Below are positions 1 through 8,854 of a DNA stretch of 64,000 nt, in pieces. Source of the DNA: Natronococcus occultus SP4 (GTDB taxonomy: Archaea > Halobacteriota > Halobacteria > Halobacteriales > Natrialbaceae). The stretch is taken from contig NC_019974.1 of the NCBI RefSeq assembly GCF_000328685.1, positions 1,169,001 to 1,233,000 on the forward strand. The letters are read 5' to 3'. Both the position numbers and the translations under genes were made by a program. How positions within the stretch are numbered: position 1 is the stretch's first letter; each line of letters opens with the position of its first letter. The notes below the pieces were generated by a model. The model had not been told where the DNA came from, searched no databases, and saw only the letters and a program-made list of their open reading frames with translations.

Positions 1-1131
1 CCTGTTCCGCCTCACCTCGGAGTTTTCGGTCCGCCAGTTCGTATGTTTCCAGAGAGTGCCATAATCCTCCTCATGGACACAGATGGCGTTCGGGACGACG
101 TTTACCTCACCATCGACGTCGTTCATCACCGCGTCGAAATAGTACATATGACCGAGACAGTCACAGCCCTCAGTCAGCGAGTTCGCCAGTCTCCCGATAT
201 TGTACTCACCAATGTCACCAGCGTTCTTCCAGTTGTGATTGGGATCCGGATCGCCGTACGGAACGTTCATTTCTGCAGCCGATGCACGGTGGATAATCGG
301 TCTGACCTCACCGTCGTCCTCGTAGCCGATATTGTAGAGAACGAGCCCTTCGCGTTTTGTCCAGCCAACACGGAGATGCCAGTTTTGCCACTCGATCTTT
401 CGCCCGTCGATCTCCCAGCTCGGACCTTCCGGTTGGTCGACGTTGTATGGCCGCAGATCGTCACGAAGATCCCGATCCTCCTCACGGTACGGTGCGTCCT
501 CGAGGTCGGAGACGACATCGTCTACCTTTGTACCCCGGTCGAGGACTTTTACGACTGCCATCTCATCGAGATCGACCCATGCATGGAGCCCGTCCAGGGG
601 TCGCGCATACCCGTTGTCTGTCTCGCTGGTTCGGATCCACGACATCGCATGGGCGAGCCGACGGTTTCGGTCGACGTTCTCGGGAACGAGATGGTGACCG
701 ACCGACCACGGATCGACGATTGCGAGGTCGAAATTCTCGACGCCTCGCTTGCTTGCAGCTTCTCGCCACTCCTCGTTGTTTTTGACCGTCTGTTCGCACT
801 CATCGAACTCTGCAAGCGTGATAGACGGTTGAACGTCAGGCCGCTCCTCTATCGAAGTGAGTTCTTCAGTGTCAAGTGAAACGACGGCTTCGTAGTTCGT
901 CTTCTCATTGCTGTCTCGAAGGATCACGAACGCTTTCCGTTCTATTTGCGTATCGTTTTTCTCGAAGTCTTTGATCTCGCGCTTCGGTGGTTCCTCGAGT
1001 ACGATCTTTATATACCGATACCCCTCATCGATTGTTTGTTCAGCTTCGAGGATTTCGCGCGCCTGATGGATCTCTTCGGCCGTCAATGGGTCGTACGGAT
1101 GATCCACCGTTGTTGTGGCTTCTGCCGTCAT
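1..1131 (-). CDS. Copper amine oxidase, 3' truncated by window edge
   Basis: Reading leftwards from the ATG at 1131, 377 codons are open and run off the window. The protein would oxidise primary amines to aldehydes, ammonia and H2O2 using copper and a topaquinone made from its own tyrosine. The visible part holds the N2/N3-like domains (about residues 15-220) and the start of the catalytic domain, with RPIIHRASAAEMNVPYGDP (277-295) and NAGDIGEYNIGRLANS, whose Asp306 fits the family's catalytic base. The topaquinone motif (N-Y-D/E) and copper histidines would lie just beyond base 1, so activity cannot be judged. No signal peptide is seen, so a cytoplasmic enzyme is inferred. The family call rests on clear motif matches. 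Confidence 0.9.
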   Translation of the reverse strand, partial: MTAEATTTVDHPYDPLTAEEIHQAREILEAEQTIDEGYRYIKIVLEEPPKREIKDFEKNDTQIERKAFVILRDSNEKTNYEAVVSLDTEELTSIEERPDVQPSITLAEFDECEQTVKNNEEWREAASKRGVENFDLAIVDPWSVGHHLVPENVDRNRRLAHAMSWIRTSETDNGYARPLDGLHAWVDLDEMAVVKVLDRGTKVDDVVSDLEDAPYREEDRDLRDDLRPYNVDQPEGPSWEIDGRKIEWQNWHLRVGWTKREGLVLYNIGYEDDGEVRPIIHRASAAEMNVPYGDPDPNHNWKNAGDIGEYNIGRLANSLTEGCDCLGHMYYFDAVMNDVDGEVNVVPNAICVHEEDYGTLWKHTNWRTENSEVRRNR

Positions 1132-1249
1132 GGTCCTTGGCACCACACACCATAATATATAGTTTTGGTACACTTCGCAGCTATGGTCCAGTCCGTTGGT
1201 AGTGAGGAGTGATACAGTGCTACTTGGAGGTCAGTCTGATACGATCTCG

Positions 1250-1685
1250 CTCCCTAGTTGCCGGCGATCGTGACAGCCCGAGCCCACGCGGCCCTACGCA
1301 ACTTCGGATCGGCGTTCTCAAACCCACAGCTCGACGACTCAGCGCTGCAATGCCCACACGTTGTCCTCGAGTGCTGCGTCTGCGTCATCCAGTAGTGGCC
1401 CTGGCCGTGATGCCATCCTCTCCGCCGTAAGCGACGGGATTTTCTCCTCGCAACCACGACCCACACACTAGCGGTAGTTTACGCTACCGAACTGGGTAGC
1501 AGGAGAGAACGACTTCCGGTCATAGCTCTACCTTGTAGCCAGAACAACTTAAAGAACGGATACTGGATGTTCGGTCTTCTCGAACGTAGAGTTGACCTCG
1601 CTCTCGGCGGCCGGAACCGAATTAGTGGACGGCAGTTGACCCCAGTGGGGGAACCCCACGGCTGTAGCCGTGTGGAGGATGTCAG
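1250..1685. mobile_element. Degenerate transposon debris with a TnpB-type terminal hairpin
   Basis: The 720-base gap between the amine oxidase and the amidase has no intact gene. On the minus strand near 1310-1400 a short frame shows a zinc-ribbon-like CGHC...CGFEN pattern. At 1654-1674 the + strand has a CCCCACGGCT-GT-AGCCGTGTGG stem followed by GGATGTC. That hairpin-plus-GGATGTC arrangement resembles the ends of haloarchaeal IS200/IS605 (IS1341-type, TnpB) elements, where it forms the 3' end of the guide RNA. No tnpB reading frame survives. Assignment is from pattern memory, not a search. Confidence 0.4.
1471..1556 (-). repeat. Copy A of an 85-base inverted duplicate (partner at 47.5 kb)
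   Basis: Read on the minus strand this stretch matches the + strand at about 47507-47591 at roughly three bases in four. The best block is AAGGTAGAGCTATGAC, and both copies contain a small CGGTAG...CTACCG hairpin. The two copies are in opposite orientation 46 kb apart. Likely a shared transposon end; its family is not recognised. Confidence 0.6.
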
Positions 1686-1854
1686 TGTTGAGACGGTCAA
1701 AGATCAGGGTCTGGACGTTCATATCAAGGCACGCTCCACTCAGACAACGGCTCGGGGATAAACACCAACCGAGGTCCAAGCACCGTGATTCCGATTCGAA
1801 GGCAACGATAACGGCCCTACGAACCGCCGGCTAACGCATCCCGAACAGCCGTAC

Positions 1855-3300
1855 TCAGACCGCAGGATACCGATCCGTCCACGGGCGGGCTCGTTCAATC
1901 GCTCCAGCGACACTCAGTATATCGGTTTCGGCAAACCGTCTCCCAACGATCTGTAGTCCGACGGGGAGGCCATCGTCGGTGAAGCCAGCAGGCACCGAGG
2001 CCGCAGGATGGCCCGTCAGGTTGAACACCCACGTCAGCATCGCGTCAGTCGGGACACCCATCACCGACTGGCCGTCGATCTCCGTCGGGTAGCCGTCAGC
2101 AAGGTGTTTGCTGTACGGTGGGACGGTGAGCGTCGGCGTCACGAGGACGTCATAGCCATCGAGGGCGTTTTCGATGCCGTCGTACGCGGCAGTTCGGGTG
2201 ACGTTCTGCAGTCGCTCGGCGGTGGCGTCGGTCCCCGCTCCGAGTGCGATCGTCGAGCGGACGGTCTCCGCGACGTCTGCCGTCTCGAAGTCGATCTCGT
2301 ACTGTTCGGCGAGTTGCTGGGCGAACGAGCTGAAAAAGACGCCAACCTGCTCGACGTACGCCATCGACAGCTCCTCGTACGGTGGGAGTGACACGTCAAC
2401 GGTATCGACGGTCGCACCAGCAGTCGCGAGGTCACCGACGGCGGCGTCGACCGTTTCACGCACCGCCGGCGCGATCGGTTGGAGGTCCAGGTTCGGGCTG
2501 TATGCGACGTCGAGATCGGCTGTCGACCGATCGGTCGCCGCCACGTAGTCCGTTTTCCGGCGAGGCACGCTGAACGGATCTCGTCCGTCCTGTCCAGCGA
2601 GGACGTCGAGAAACACGGCGACGTCCTCGGGAGTCCGAGCCATCGGACCGCCGACGAAAAACGGCGAATGCGTACTAAAGCCATCGCTCGAGACCCGCTC
2701 GGGGACGAGGCCGAACGTCGGCTTCAGACCGATGACGTTACAGCAGGCGGCGGGGACTCGGAGCGACCCGCCGATGTCCGACCCGGTTGCGAGTGGGACC
2801 GTACCGACCGCGAGTGCAGCTGCCGAGCCGCCGGAAGAGCCCCCAGCGGATCGGTCGTGGTCGAACGGTGTCGGTGTTGCGCCGACGATGCGGTTCTCCG
2901 TCTTGATGGTGTGGCCGAGGGCTGGTGTACTGGTAGTACCGACGACGATTGCGCCGGCAGCCTCCAACCGTTCGACCGCGATCGAGTCCTCGTCGGCGAC
3001 GTTGTCCGCAAGCGGTGCAAGACCCATCGTATTCCGAACGCCGGCTTTCCGGCTCCGAAGATCCTTGATCGCAACCGGGACACCGTGAAGCGGACCGAGA
3101 TCCTCGCCACGATCGGCCGCCCGGTCGGCCTCGCGAGCCCGCTCACGGGCCGAGTCCTCGAGGACCGTAATGAACGCGTTTAACTCCGCCGTCGCTTCGA
3201 TTCGTTCCAGCGCCGTTTCGACGAGATCCAGAGCGGACAGCGTGCCGGTACGCATCGCCGTTGCGAGTTCGCGGGCCGACCGTCCCCGAAGTGCTGACAT
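1855..3300 (-). CDS. Amidase-signature (GatA/AmiE-type) hydrolase
   Basis: A 481-residue amidase-signature enzyme that hydrolyses a C-N amide bond. The Lys-cisSer-Ser triad is visible: Lys79 in PVAIKD, Ser155 in AGGSSGGSA and Ser179 in GSDIGGSLRVPAA, nearly the spacing known from GatA (79/154/178). Length is normal for free-standing amidases. I chose the ATG at 3300 rather than the upstream in-frame start because a TATA-like CTTTATCT lies about 27-30 bases upstream on the coding strand, as expected for a leaderless haloarchaeal transcript, and the extra residues have no family counterpart. No gatB or gatC neighbour is present, so a tRNA amidotransferase role is unlikely. Substrate unknown. 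Confidence 0.9.
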   Translation of the reverse strand: MSALRGRSARELATAMRTGTLSALDLVETALERIEATAELNAFITVLEDSARERAREADRAADRGEDLGPLHGVPVAIKDLRSRKAGVRNTMGLAPLADNVADEDSIAVERLEAAGAIVVGTTSTPALGHTIKTENRIVGATPTPFDHDRSAGGSSGGSAAALAVGTVPLATGSDIGGSLRVPAACCNVIGLKPTFGLVPERVSSDGFSTHSPFFVGGPMARTPEDVAVFLDVLAGQDGRDPFSVPRRKTDYVAATDRSTADLDVAYSPNLDLQPIAPAVRETVDAAVGDLATAGATVDTVDVSLPPYEELSMAYVEQVGVFFSSFAQQLAEQYEIDFETADVAETVRSTIALGAGTDATAERLQNVTRTAAYDGIENALDGYDVLVTPTLTVPPYSKHLADGYPTEIDGQSVMGVPTDAMLTWVFNLTGHPAASVPAGFTDDGLPVGLQIVGRRFAETDILSVAGAIERARPWTDRYPAV

Positions 3301-3386
3301 GTGTCGGTGATATAGGAGAGAGGGAGATAAAGACTCGTGTCGGCTGCCGGTTCCGATCGGTGGTCGAAACGGACCGTTCGTGGAGT

Positions 3387-3640
3387 ACCCTCGTCGAGCA
3401 GTTCGTCCCACGTGAGCACCGTCCCGCCGTGCGCGTCGGCGAACGCGGTCGCGTCGTCACGCTCCGAGAACGGAACGGGCGTCTCTCCGCTCGGCGTTCT
3501 CGCGTCGCTTCCGTGAATGCACCACGCGTCCTCGCCGTCGGTACAAGACGGAGCCGTATCGGGTATCGGATGCCCGTCCTCGGTCAACTACACCCACCGC
3601 GGCGAGGATCCCGATTCCGAGGACGACTCCAACCAACACG
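3387..3640 (-). pseudogene. Decayed NosL-like fragment
   Basis: The minus-strand frame starting near 3587 carries AWCIHGSDAR, VPFSERDDATAF and ADAHGGTVLTWDELLD. This matches the C-terminal pattern of NosL-type copper lipoproteins (GSD...PF.d..dA.aFa..hGG.vl.fdel). Upstream, a different frame encodes a hydrophobic segment (VLVGVVLGIGILAAVGVV), and the metal-binding cysteine and methionine region is missing. The frame then runs on without a stop into the amidase start. I read this as a frameshifted, truncated remnant. Confidence 0.45.
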
Positions 3641-3777
3641 ACGTGCCGACGAGTCCGGGATACGGATCGAACTCAGGGAGTATCGTACGTACACCGTCTG
3701 GTACGTCCTTCGAATCGGGCGACCAGTGGATCAGATCGGCGCCGTTGGAAGTACGATACGTTCGGAGCCGTCGGAGA

Positions 3778-3790
3778 CTATTATAAATGG
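3778..3790 (+). promoter_or_regulatory. TATA-type promoter for the small zinc protein
   Basis: The sequence ACTATTATAAATG is a strong archaeal TATA box. It lies about 55-65 bases before the ATG at 3843, so transcription would begin near 3806-3810 and leave a leader of roughly 35 bases. Confidence 0.5.
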
Positions 3791-3842
3791 TCTCGAGTTC
3801 AATGCAGAGTCGACTTCGACGATCACGACCATAAGGGAACAA

Positions 3843-4058
3843 ATGGAAAATTCATCTGTCGGCGAGTCGACGGCCGATTCCGACGCCGACTCCGGACCGC
3901 GAAAGGTCGCGGCGATCTGTACCGCCTGCGGAAAGGCCTACGCCTCCGAGGAGCACCCCGACGGAACGGTTCGACCGATCGGTCAGCGGACGGGCTGTGA
4001 GTGTGGCGCAACTTCCTTCGAAGTCGTCGACTCGGCCGAAACTGCGTTCGACGACTGA
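3843..4058 (+). CDS. Small CPxCG-type zinc-finger-like protein
   Basis: A 71-residue acidic protein. After a Ser/Asp-rich N-terminus it has ICTACGKAY (CxxC) and GCECGATSF (CxC) about 25 residues later, enough for one zinc site. Haloarchaea encode many such tiny zinc-finger proteins, mostly of unknown function. The internal ATG at 3843 was chosen because the longer frame upstream crosses the amidase promoter region, while a good TATA box fits this start. No operon partner is evident. Molecular role unknown. Confidence 0.7.
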   Translation: MENSSVGESTADSDADSGPRKVAAICTACGKAYASEEHPDGTVRPIGQRTGCECGATSFEVVDSAETAFDD

Positions 4059-4250
4059 CGGGAAACGGAGCCCGATTTTCCGGATCGGTTCGAAACGGAG
4101 CGGCTGGCATCAGGACCCGAGGACGGAACGCGAAACAGGGGGTGTTCGATCGGCGGCGGGTGTTCGGCGAACGCCTGATGGGATACCCGGCCGGACGGGT
4201 GATCGATGGTAGCAACGGACACGGCCGAATCTTCGGCAGCGACACCGCGA

Positions 4251-4507
4251 CGGTGAACGCTGCTCGCGGCGATGAGCACGCTTGTAGGGGCAGCGCTAAC
4301 GGGGGCTGCAACAACACAGCAAGGCGGCAGCCAGGTCGAAACGAGAGGCTGCGGCGACGAGAACTGACGCCGGAGGACTGGTCGACCGGGGCGATGACCG
4401 TTCGAGCGTGTGAGAACGACAGCGGCGAGGTGACCTTCGACGTCACTGGCTCCATCTCTCCGGAGCGATACGTACAACTCCTCCCTCGAGCGAGACACTG
4501 TACGTAG
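4251..4507 (+). pseudogene. Remnant of a small secreted-protein gene
   Basis: One frame reads RR-stop-TLLAAMSTLVGAALTGAA, a Tat-like signal with a stop codon after the twin arginines. After further stops the reading continues in another frame as LTPEDWSTGAMTVRACENDSGEVTFDVTGSISPE before the stop at 4507. Together these look like a short exported protein broken by a stop and a frameshift. The rest of 4059-4787 holds nothing I can support. Confidence 0.3.
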
Positions 4508-4787
4508 CGGCGGGCCAGCAGCGAACCTGCTGGTTTGCCGGACGGATCATCGAGCTCGCGTGCTCGAGTTCCGCGCTCAATATCGGGATCACCCACCGGG
4601 GTTGATCCCGGCTTCGTCCGACGGTCGACGGCTCCCGACGCCCTCGCCGGTCCCCATCGCGTCCCAGCCCCGAGAATGCGTTGTCGTCCGCTCGATAGAA
4701 CAAGTTTTCAGCCGACTGTGTTCAGATCTTGTTGAATACACTGAACTAGATCGGCGGAGAGCCTATTGATGGAGGGTGAGTCCACAA

Positions 4788-5360
4788 ATGTCCACTACAG
4801 CCGGCGTCAGCGGGATGGGCTTTCTGACCCAGTCACCTGTGCGAATCCGTATCCTCCGGGCGCTGTACGACATAGAGGAGATCCGAAAGCGCGAGCTGAA
4901 AGATCGGTTCGATACGTCGCGGGTGACGGTCCGGCGAAACGTGAACGCACTCGAGGAGCGTGACCGAGCAGCGGTGTCTGGACGGCGTTGTGAGATCACG
5001 CCACTCGGCGAACTCGTCGTCGAGGACGTCCTCCCGGCGTCCTCGAGTGATCCGTACGCGCCAGTGAACTACCACATCGAGGCGCTGACACACGGCGAGC
5101 GAGTCCGGTGTCTGCTGCCGGCCGTCGGACTGTCGACGATGACGGTCGCACGCGACGATATTGACGCCACAGAACCGAACGACGGAACCGACAGCGAGGA
5201 TCCCGACGGTCCACCCGAGGACGACACTCCGGACGGATCGACCGACGAACCGTCGATCGGGGACGACAGGAACGGGCTTCCCGACGACGCACCCGAGGAG
5301 ACGGCGACGCCAGCCGACCCCCCGGGGCGATTCGGAGCCCGGAGAGGGGTGAGGACGTGA
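4788..5360 (+). CDS. Truncated FilR1-like winged-helix regulator with acidic tail
   Basis: A 190-residue protein. Residues 1-80 form a winged helix-turn-helix (QSPVRIRILRALYDIEEIRKRELKDRF, SRVTVRRNVNALEERD, ITPLGELVVEDVL). Residues 85-120 (DPYAPVNYHIEALTHG...LLPAVGLSTMTVARD) match the beginning of the FilR1-type sensor domain common in haloarchaeal regulators. The domain then stops and is replaced by about 65 residues of Asp/Glu/Pro/Thr-rich sequence ending RFGARRGVRT. A complete member would be about 260 residues, so this is a truncated gene that may keep DNA binding but not ligand sensing. A decayed copy of the sensor half lies at 50.7-51.2 kb. The start is the ATG of MSTTAGVSG. Confidence 0.6.
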   Translation: MSTTAGVSGMGFLTQSPVRIRILRALYDIEEIRKRELKDRFDTSRVTVRRNVNALEERDRAAVSGRRCEITPLGELVVEDVLPASSSDPYAPVNYHIEALTHGERVRCLLPAVGLSTMTVARDDIDATEPNDGTDSEDPDGPPEDDTPDGSTDEPSIGDDRNGLPDDAPEETATPADPPGRFGARRGVRT

Positions 5361-5362
5361 GC

Positions 5363-5503
5363 ATGCTCGACGTTGTCCGAGAGCTACTCGCCGATAGCGA
5401 CGTCGTGCTCTACGAGTGTCGGCGATGCGGGGCGACGTCCTCGAGGCGGATCGATGAGTGTCACCGGTGCGAGTCGGACGAGATCGTCCGATACGAGTGG
5501 TAG
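5363..5503 (+). CDS. 46-residue zinc-ribbon protein
   Basis: The short frame MLDVVRELLADSDVVLYECRRCGATSSRRIDECHRCESDEIVRYEW has two CxxC knuckles (CRRC and CHRC) 16 residues apart, a classic single zinc ribbon. The ATG starts 2 bases after the stop of the regulator, so the two are probably co-transcribed. Many haloarchaea have similarly sized zinc-ribbon proteins ending in D-E-I-x-R-Y-E. Function unknown. Confidence 0.65.
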   Translation: MLDVVRELLADSDVVLYECRRCGATSSRRIDECHRCESDEIVRYEW

Positions 5504-5547
5504 GGCGTCGTCCGCCCTTATCGACGACGAGACACAGAGACGGTCAA

Positions 5548-5889
5548 TTACGCGTCGCCCCAGTCGGGCCGTTTCCGTGGCGGCGCGAGGACGCCGATTC
5601 CGATCGCGGGCTCGGACGAGCGGTTCTCGGCGCCGTGGCGCTCCCGGCTCGGAAACCGATAACAGTCGCCGGGCGCGAGCGTTACCTCCTCGCCGCCGGC
5701 CGTCGCGACCAGTCGTCCTTCGAGCATGTAGCCGATCTGTTCGTTGTCGTGCTCGTGAACGGGAAGCTCGGCCCCGGGATCGATACGCCAGAGTTTTACG
5801 CTCGCTCGCTCGCCGATCGCGAGATCCGCGAGGTACACCCCGTCGCTAACCTCCTCGAACCCCGCCTCCTCGCTGTTCGCTTTTTCCAT
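5548..5889 (-). CDS. Single-domain cupin protein
   Basis: A 113-residue cupin with both metal motifs: motif 1 PVHEHDNEQIGYMLEGRL (H-x-H then Glu) and motif 2 PGDCYRFPSRERHG with the third His. Such small cupins act as sensors, isomerases or dioxygenases; the sequence does not say which. The ATG at 5889 (MEKANSEEAG) was preferred over an in-frame upstream start because it sits correctly behind TATA sequence at 5925-5934. It is transcribed divergently from the three-gene binding-protein cluster and shares its 90-base promoter region. Confidence 0.8.
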   Translation of the reverse strand: MEKANSEEAGFEEVSDGVYLADLAIGERASVKLWRIDPGAELPVHEHDNEQIGYMLEGRLVATAGGEEVTLAPGDCYRFPSRERHGAENRSSEPAIGIGVLAPPRKRPDWGDA

Positions 5890-5920
5890 GCTATCACACC
5901 ACGTGACATATGTCCACAAT

Positions 5921-5957
5921 CTCCCTTATAAAAGTTGATGAGAAACGTTTATTAGTG
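5921..5957. promoter_or_regulatory. Divergent promoter region, cupin / binding-protein cluster
   Basis: CTTATAAAAG (5925-5934) can serve the leftward cupin gene, and GTTTATTAG (around 5948-5955) lies 25-32 bases before the ATG at 5980, fitting a leaderless transcript for the rightward cluster. Confidence 0.5.
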
Positions 5958-5979
5958 GAGTCGTTATCATTGTGTCTGC

Positions 5980-6876
5980 ATGCCAGAGAATAACACTCTT
6001 AATCTGTTTCACCTCCCGTTCTCGTTCGTGCTCCCACAGCGGGTGGCGGTCGAGCGGGGATACTTCGAGGAGGAGGGGGTCGACGTCGACCTGATCGAGC
6101 GGGATAGACGCTCCGTCGAGATCAAGTACATTCCCGCCGAGGAGACGCTAACCGGCGACTACGAGGTCGATCTCTACCCCGTCTGCAAGTGGGAGAGTCT
6201 GAAGCGAACGTGGGGGATGGGAGACGGGAAGGTCGTCGCAAACGGGACCTTCGCCGACCAGCCCTACACCGTGTTCACCCGATCGGAGACCGCCATCGAG
6301 TCGCCGTCCGATCTGGCCGGCGTCGAGGTCGCCGTCAACCGCCGCACCGGCCAGGAGTACACCGCGATGCGAGCCCTCGAGGAACACGTCGCTCCCGAGG
6401 ACGTCCACCTCGTCCACTACGGGATGCCGACCGACCGACTGCGGGCGCTACGGGACGAGGAAGTCGACGCCGTCACGCTGCTGGATCCCCAGTCGACGCT
6501 GGCCGAGCAGCTGGGATTCGAGCCCGTCCTCGAGTTCGAGAACCACATGGGGATCGTCGGTGGCGACGCCGTCGACACCGAACTGCTCGAAGCGTACGTC
6601 GCGGCCTACACCCGCGCCGTCCGTGACATCAACGCCGATCCCGAGTCGTTCCGGGAGGAGTACCTCGAGATGCTCGAGAAGGACGCCCAGGTCGCACCCG
6701 ATCTCTTCGAGGACGTCGACATGGACGCCCTCCGAGAGCAAGTGACGGTGCCGCGCTACGAGGTGCCGGACCTGGCCGATCGTGAGGATCTCGGGACGCA
6801 GCTCGAGTGGATGAAAGAGCGCGAACTGATCGACGACGAGGCCGAGATCGACGCCATCGTCGCCTCGCTGGGGTGA
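5980..6876 (+). CDS. Cytoplasmic SsuA/THI5-fold protein, first of three
   Basis: A 298-residue protein of the nitrate/sulfonate/taurine binding-protein fold (SsuA/NMT1/THI5 type). FSFVLPQRVAVERGYFEEEGVDVDL near the N-terminus and the SPSDLAGVEVAVNRRTGQEY hinge region are typical. It has no signal peptide, lipobox or Tat motif, and no ABC permease or ATPase is nearby, so it is unlikely to be a transport receptor. Proteins of this fold also include soluble enzymes such as 4,5-dihydroxyphthalate decarboxylase and THI5-type pyrimidine synthase. The next gene starts 5 bases after its stop. Confidence 0.75.
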   Translation: MPENNTLNLFHLPFSFVLPQRVAVERGYFEEEGVDVDLIERDRRSVEIKYIPAEETLTGDYEVDLYPVCKWESLKRTWGMGDGKVVANGTFADQPYTVFTRSETAIESPSDLAGVEVAVNRRTGQEYTAMRALEEHVAPEDVHLVHYGMPTDRLRALRDEEVDAVTLLDPQSTLAEQLGFEPVLEFENHMGIVGGDAVDTELLEAYVAAYTRAVRDINADPESFREEYLEMLEKDAQVAPDLFEDVDMDALREQVTVPRYEVPDLADREDLGTQLEWMKERELIDDEAEIDAIVASLG

Positions 6877-6881
6877 TCAGG

Positions 6882-7883
6882 ATGGCGGAATCCACTACCG
6901 TCGACATCGAGAGTCAGCAGGCCGAACTCGACACCTACCACGACGAGCCGGGCGATCGACCCGTCCTGCGGGCCCGCTTCGAGCACAACGGGAGTCCACG
7001 GTACATGCTGTACACGATCAAACGGCTCGGGCTCGATCACGAGCACGGCTTTCATCTCGACGTCCAGCTCGTCTCGGATTCCCTCGAGGGTGGCGTCGAG
7101 ACCGTCGAGGCCAAACTGCAAGAGGGCGACGCCGACCTCATCGACATCGACTACATCTCGACGGCCCGCGAGCGTGCCGACGGGGCGCCAATCGTGGCGA
7201 TCCACCCGTACGGACGGACCGTCGGCGGGCTCGTCACCCCCGAGGACTCCCCGATCGAGGACCTGACCGACCTCCGGGGGCGTCGGATCGGCGTCGTTCG
7301 CCGCCTCGACAAGAACTGGATCCTCGTGCGGGCCGCCTGTCGGGAGCGCCACGGGTTCGATCCCGACGAGGAAGCGACCCCCGTCGAGGCGGGCTCGAAG
7401 GTCGAACTCACGCGGATGCTCCGGGACGGCGAGGTCGAGGGGGTCCTCCAGTTCTGGCCGATCGTCCCCGAGATCACCGAAACGGGACCCTATCGGGAGG
7501 TGTTGCCGATGGCCGAACTCGTCCAGGATCTCTCCGAGACCGATCGGAAGCTGCCGATCTCGACGTTTCTGACCAGCGAACAGTATCTCTCGGAGAACCC
7601 CGACGCAGTACGTGGATTCAAGGGTGCCTACCGGGACGCCGTCGACCGACTGACGAGCGACGACGAGCTCTGGGAGGACATCGGCGAGCGCCTGATGTAC
7701 GAGGACGACCCCGAGATCGTCCGAGCCGTCCGGGACGGCTGGCGGGAGATGGTCGTCGCCGACTGGGACGCGGAGACGATCGACGGTATGGATCGGCTGT
7801 TCGACCACCTGCTCGAGGTCGCGGGCGCCGACGCGCTCGGCGTCGATCACGTGCCGGACGACATGTTCCGGCTGGAGGTGTGA
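6882..7883 (+). CDS. Cytoplasmic binding-protein-fold protein, second of three
   Basis: A 333-residue relative of the same fold: VLRARFEHNGSPRYMLYTIKRLGLD, then EGDADLIDIDYISTARERADGAPIV, then the hinge-like DLTDLRGRRIGVVRRLDKNWI. It has clearly diverged from both neighbours. No export signal. The start MAESTTVDIESQ at 6882 was chosen because it follows the previous stop by 5 bases and the longer frame overlaps the previous gene heavily. It is separated from the third member by 3 bases, so the genes are surely one transcript and may be subunits or successive steps. Confidence 0.75.
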   Translation: MAESTTVDIESQQAELDTYHDEPGDRPVLRARFEHNGSPRYMLYTIKRLGLDHEHGFHLDVQLVSDSLEGGVETVEAKLQEGDADLIDIDYISTARERADGAPIVAIHPYGRTVGGLVTPEDSPIEDLTDLRGRRIGVVRRLDKNWILVRAACRERHGFDPDEEATPVEAGSKVELTRMLRDGEVEGVLQFWPIVPEITETGPYREVLPMAELVQDLSETDRKLPISTFLTSEQYLSENPDAVRGFKGAYRDAVDRLTSDDELWEDIGERLMYEDDPEIVRAVRDGWREMVVADWDAETIDGMDRLFDHLLEVAGADALGVDHVPDDMFRLEV

Positions 7884-7886
7884 CGG

Positions 7887-8852
7887 ATGGAGCCACTCAC
7901 CTTCCAGCTCAACTGGGAACCCAACGGGTTCCAGGCGCCGTACTTCCTCGCTCGCGAGCGGGGGTTCTACGAAGAGGAGGGGCTGGACGTCGCCTTCCTC
8001 GAGGGCCACGGCTCGCCGTTCGCCGCCGAGCAGGCGGCCAAGGGAGAGGCCGATATCGCCCTCGCCGGCGCCAGCGCCGTCCTCTCGGTACAGAGCCAGG
8101 GTCACGACCCCCTCGCCGTCGCGGCGGTGACCGCGAAGACGCCGGCGGCGATCTACACGCTCCGGGACGTGTTCGGTGAGCCCCTCGAGGAGCCCGAACA
8201 GCTGGCCGGACGCACCGTCGCTCCCTCCGCGACGAAGACCAGGATTCTGACCGCTCAGCTCCTCGAGGACGTCGGCATCCGCGAGGAGGTCGACCTGCTC
8301 GAGGTCGATCCCCACACCCACCACCGCGTCCAACATCAGGTGCTGGACGGCAGCGTCGACGCTGCCGTCGGCGTCGTCACAAACGGGTTCGAACTCGAGG
8401 ACGAACACGATCGGGTCGCCGATGAGCTGCCGATCGGGAACCACCTGCCCGTCTACGGGATGACGCTGGTCACCAACCCCGCCTTCGCCGACGAGGAGTC
8501 AGCTACCGTGAGCGCCTTCCTCCGGGCGACCGCCCGCGGCTGGGCCGAGGCGACGGCCGATCCGGAGGCTGCGATCGACGCCCTGGTCGCACGGAACGCG
8601 ACCCTCGAGCGACGACGCCGGATCGAGCGCGAGAAGTTCGAGACGGCCGCCCGGGACCTCCAGTTCAGCAGCCACCTCGAGGACGCCGGCTGGGGGAACC
8701 ACGACGGGGAACGCTGGCGACGCCTCGCGAGCGCGCTCGCCGAGACCGACCTCCTCGAGGGCGAGATCGATCCCGACGCCGCCTGGACCAACGACTACCT
8801 CGATCCGGACGCGCCAGTCGTCCGGGAGTACGCAACGCGGGTGAACACCTGA
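7887..8852 (+). CDS. Cytoplasmic SsuA/THI5-fold protein, third of three
   Basis: A 321-residue protein and the most canonical NMT1/THI5-like member: FQLNWEPNGFQAPYFLARERGFYEEEGLDV, followed by GEADIALAGASAVLSVQSQGHDPL and QLAGRTVAPSATKTRI. No signal peptide or lipobox. The LNWEPN opening is close to the LNW-x-PN found both in HMP-precursor transport receptors and in the yeast THI5 enzyme. The CCCFC-type cysteine motif of THI5 is absent (I see no cysteine), so THI5 chemistry is not predicted. It ends 2 bases before the VOC gene. Confidence 0.75.
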   Translation: MEPLTFQLNWEPNGFQAPYFLARERGFYEEEGLDVAFLEGHGSPFAAEQAAKGEADIALAGASAVLSVQSQGHDPLAVAAVTAKTPAAIYTLRDVFGEPLEEPEQLAGRTVAPSATKTRILTAQLLEDVGIREEVDLLEVDPHTHHRVQHQVLDGSVDAAVGVVTNGFELEDEHDRVADELPIGNHLPVYGMTLVTNPAFADEESATVSAFLRATARGWAEATADPEAAIDALVARNATLERRRRIEREKFETAARDLQFSSHLEDAGWGNHDGERWRRLASALAETDLLEGEIDPDAAWTNDYLDPDAPVVREYATRVNT

Positions 8853-8854
8853 CG

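Noticed and set aside
43-879. 278-codon open frame on the + strand
   Set aside because: It is antisense to the copper amine oxidase, whose motifs are unambiguous on the minus strand.
2479-3183. 234-codon open frame on the + strand
   Set aside because: Antisense to the amidase; no recognisable domain.
6756-8444. 562-codon open frame on the minus strand
   Set aside because: Antisense shadow of the second and third binding-protein-fold genes; high GC keeps it open and it has no family motif.
7887-8852. THI5-type HMP-phosphate synthase
   Set aside because: The opening resembles NMT1/THI5, but the THI5 cysteine-rich motif is absent and no thiamine genes adjoin it.
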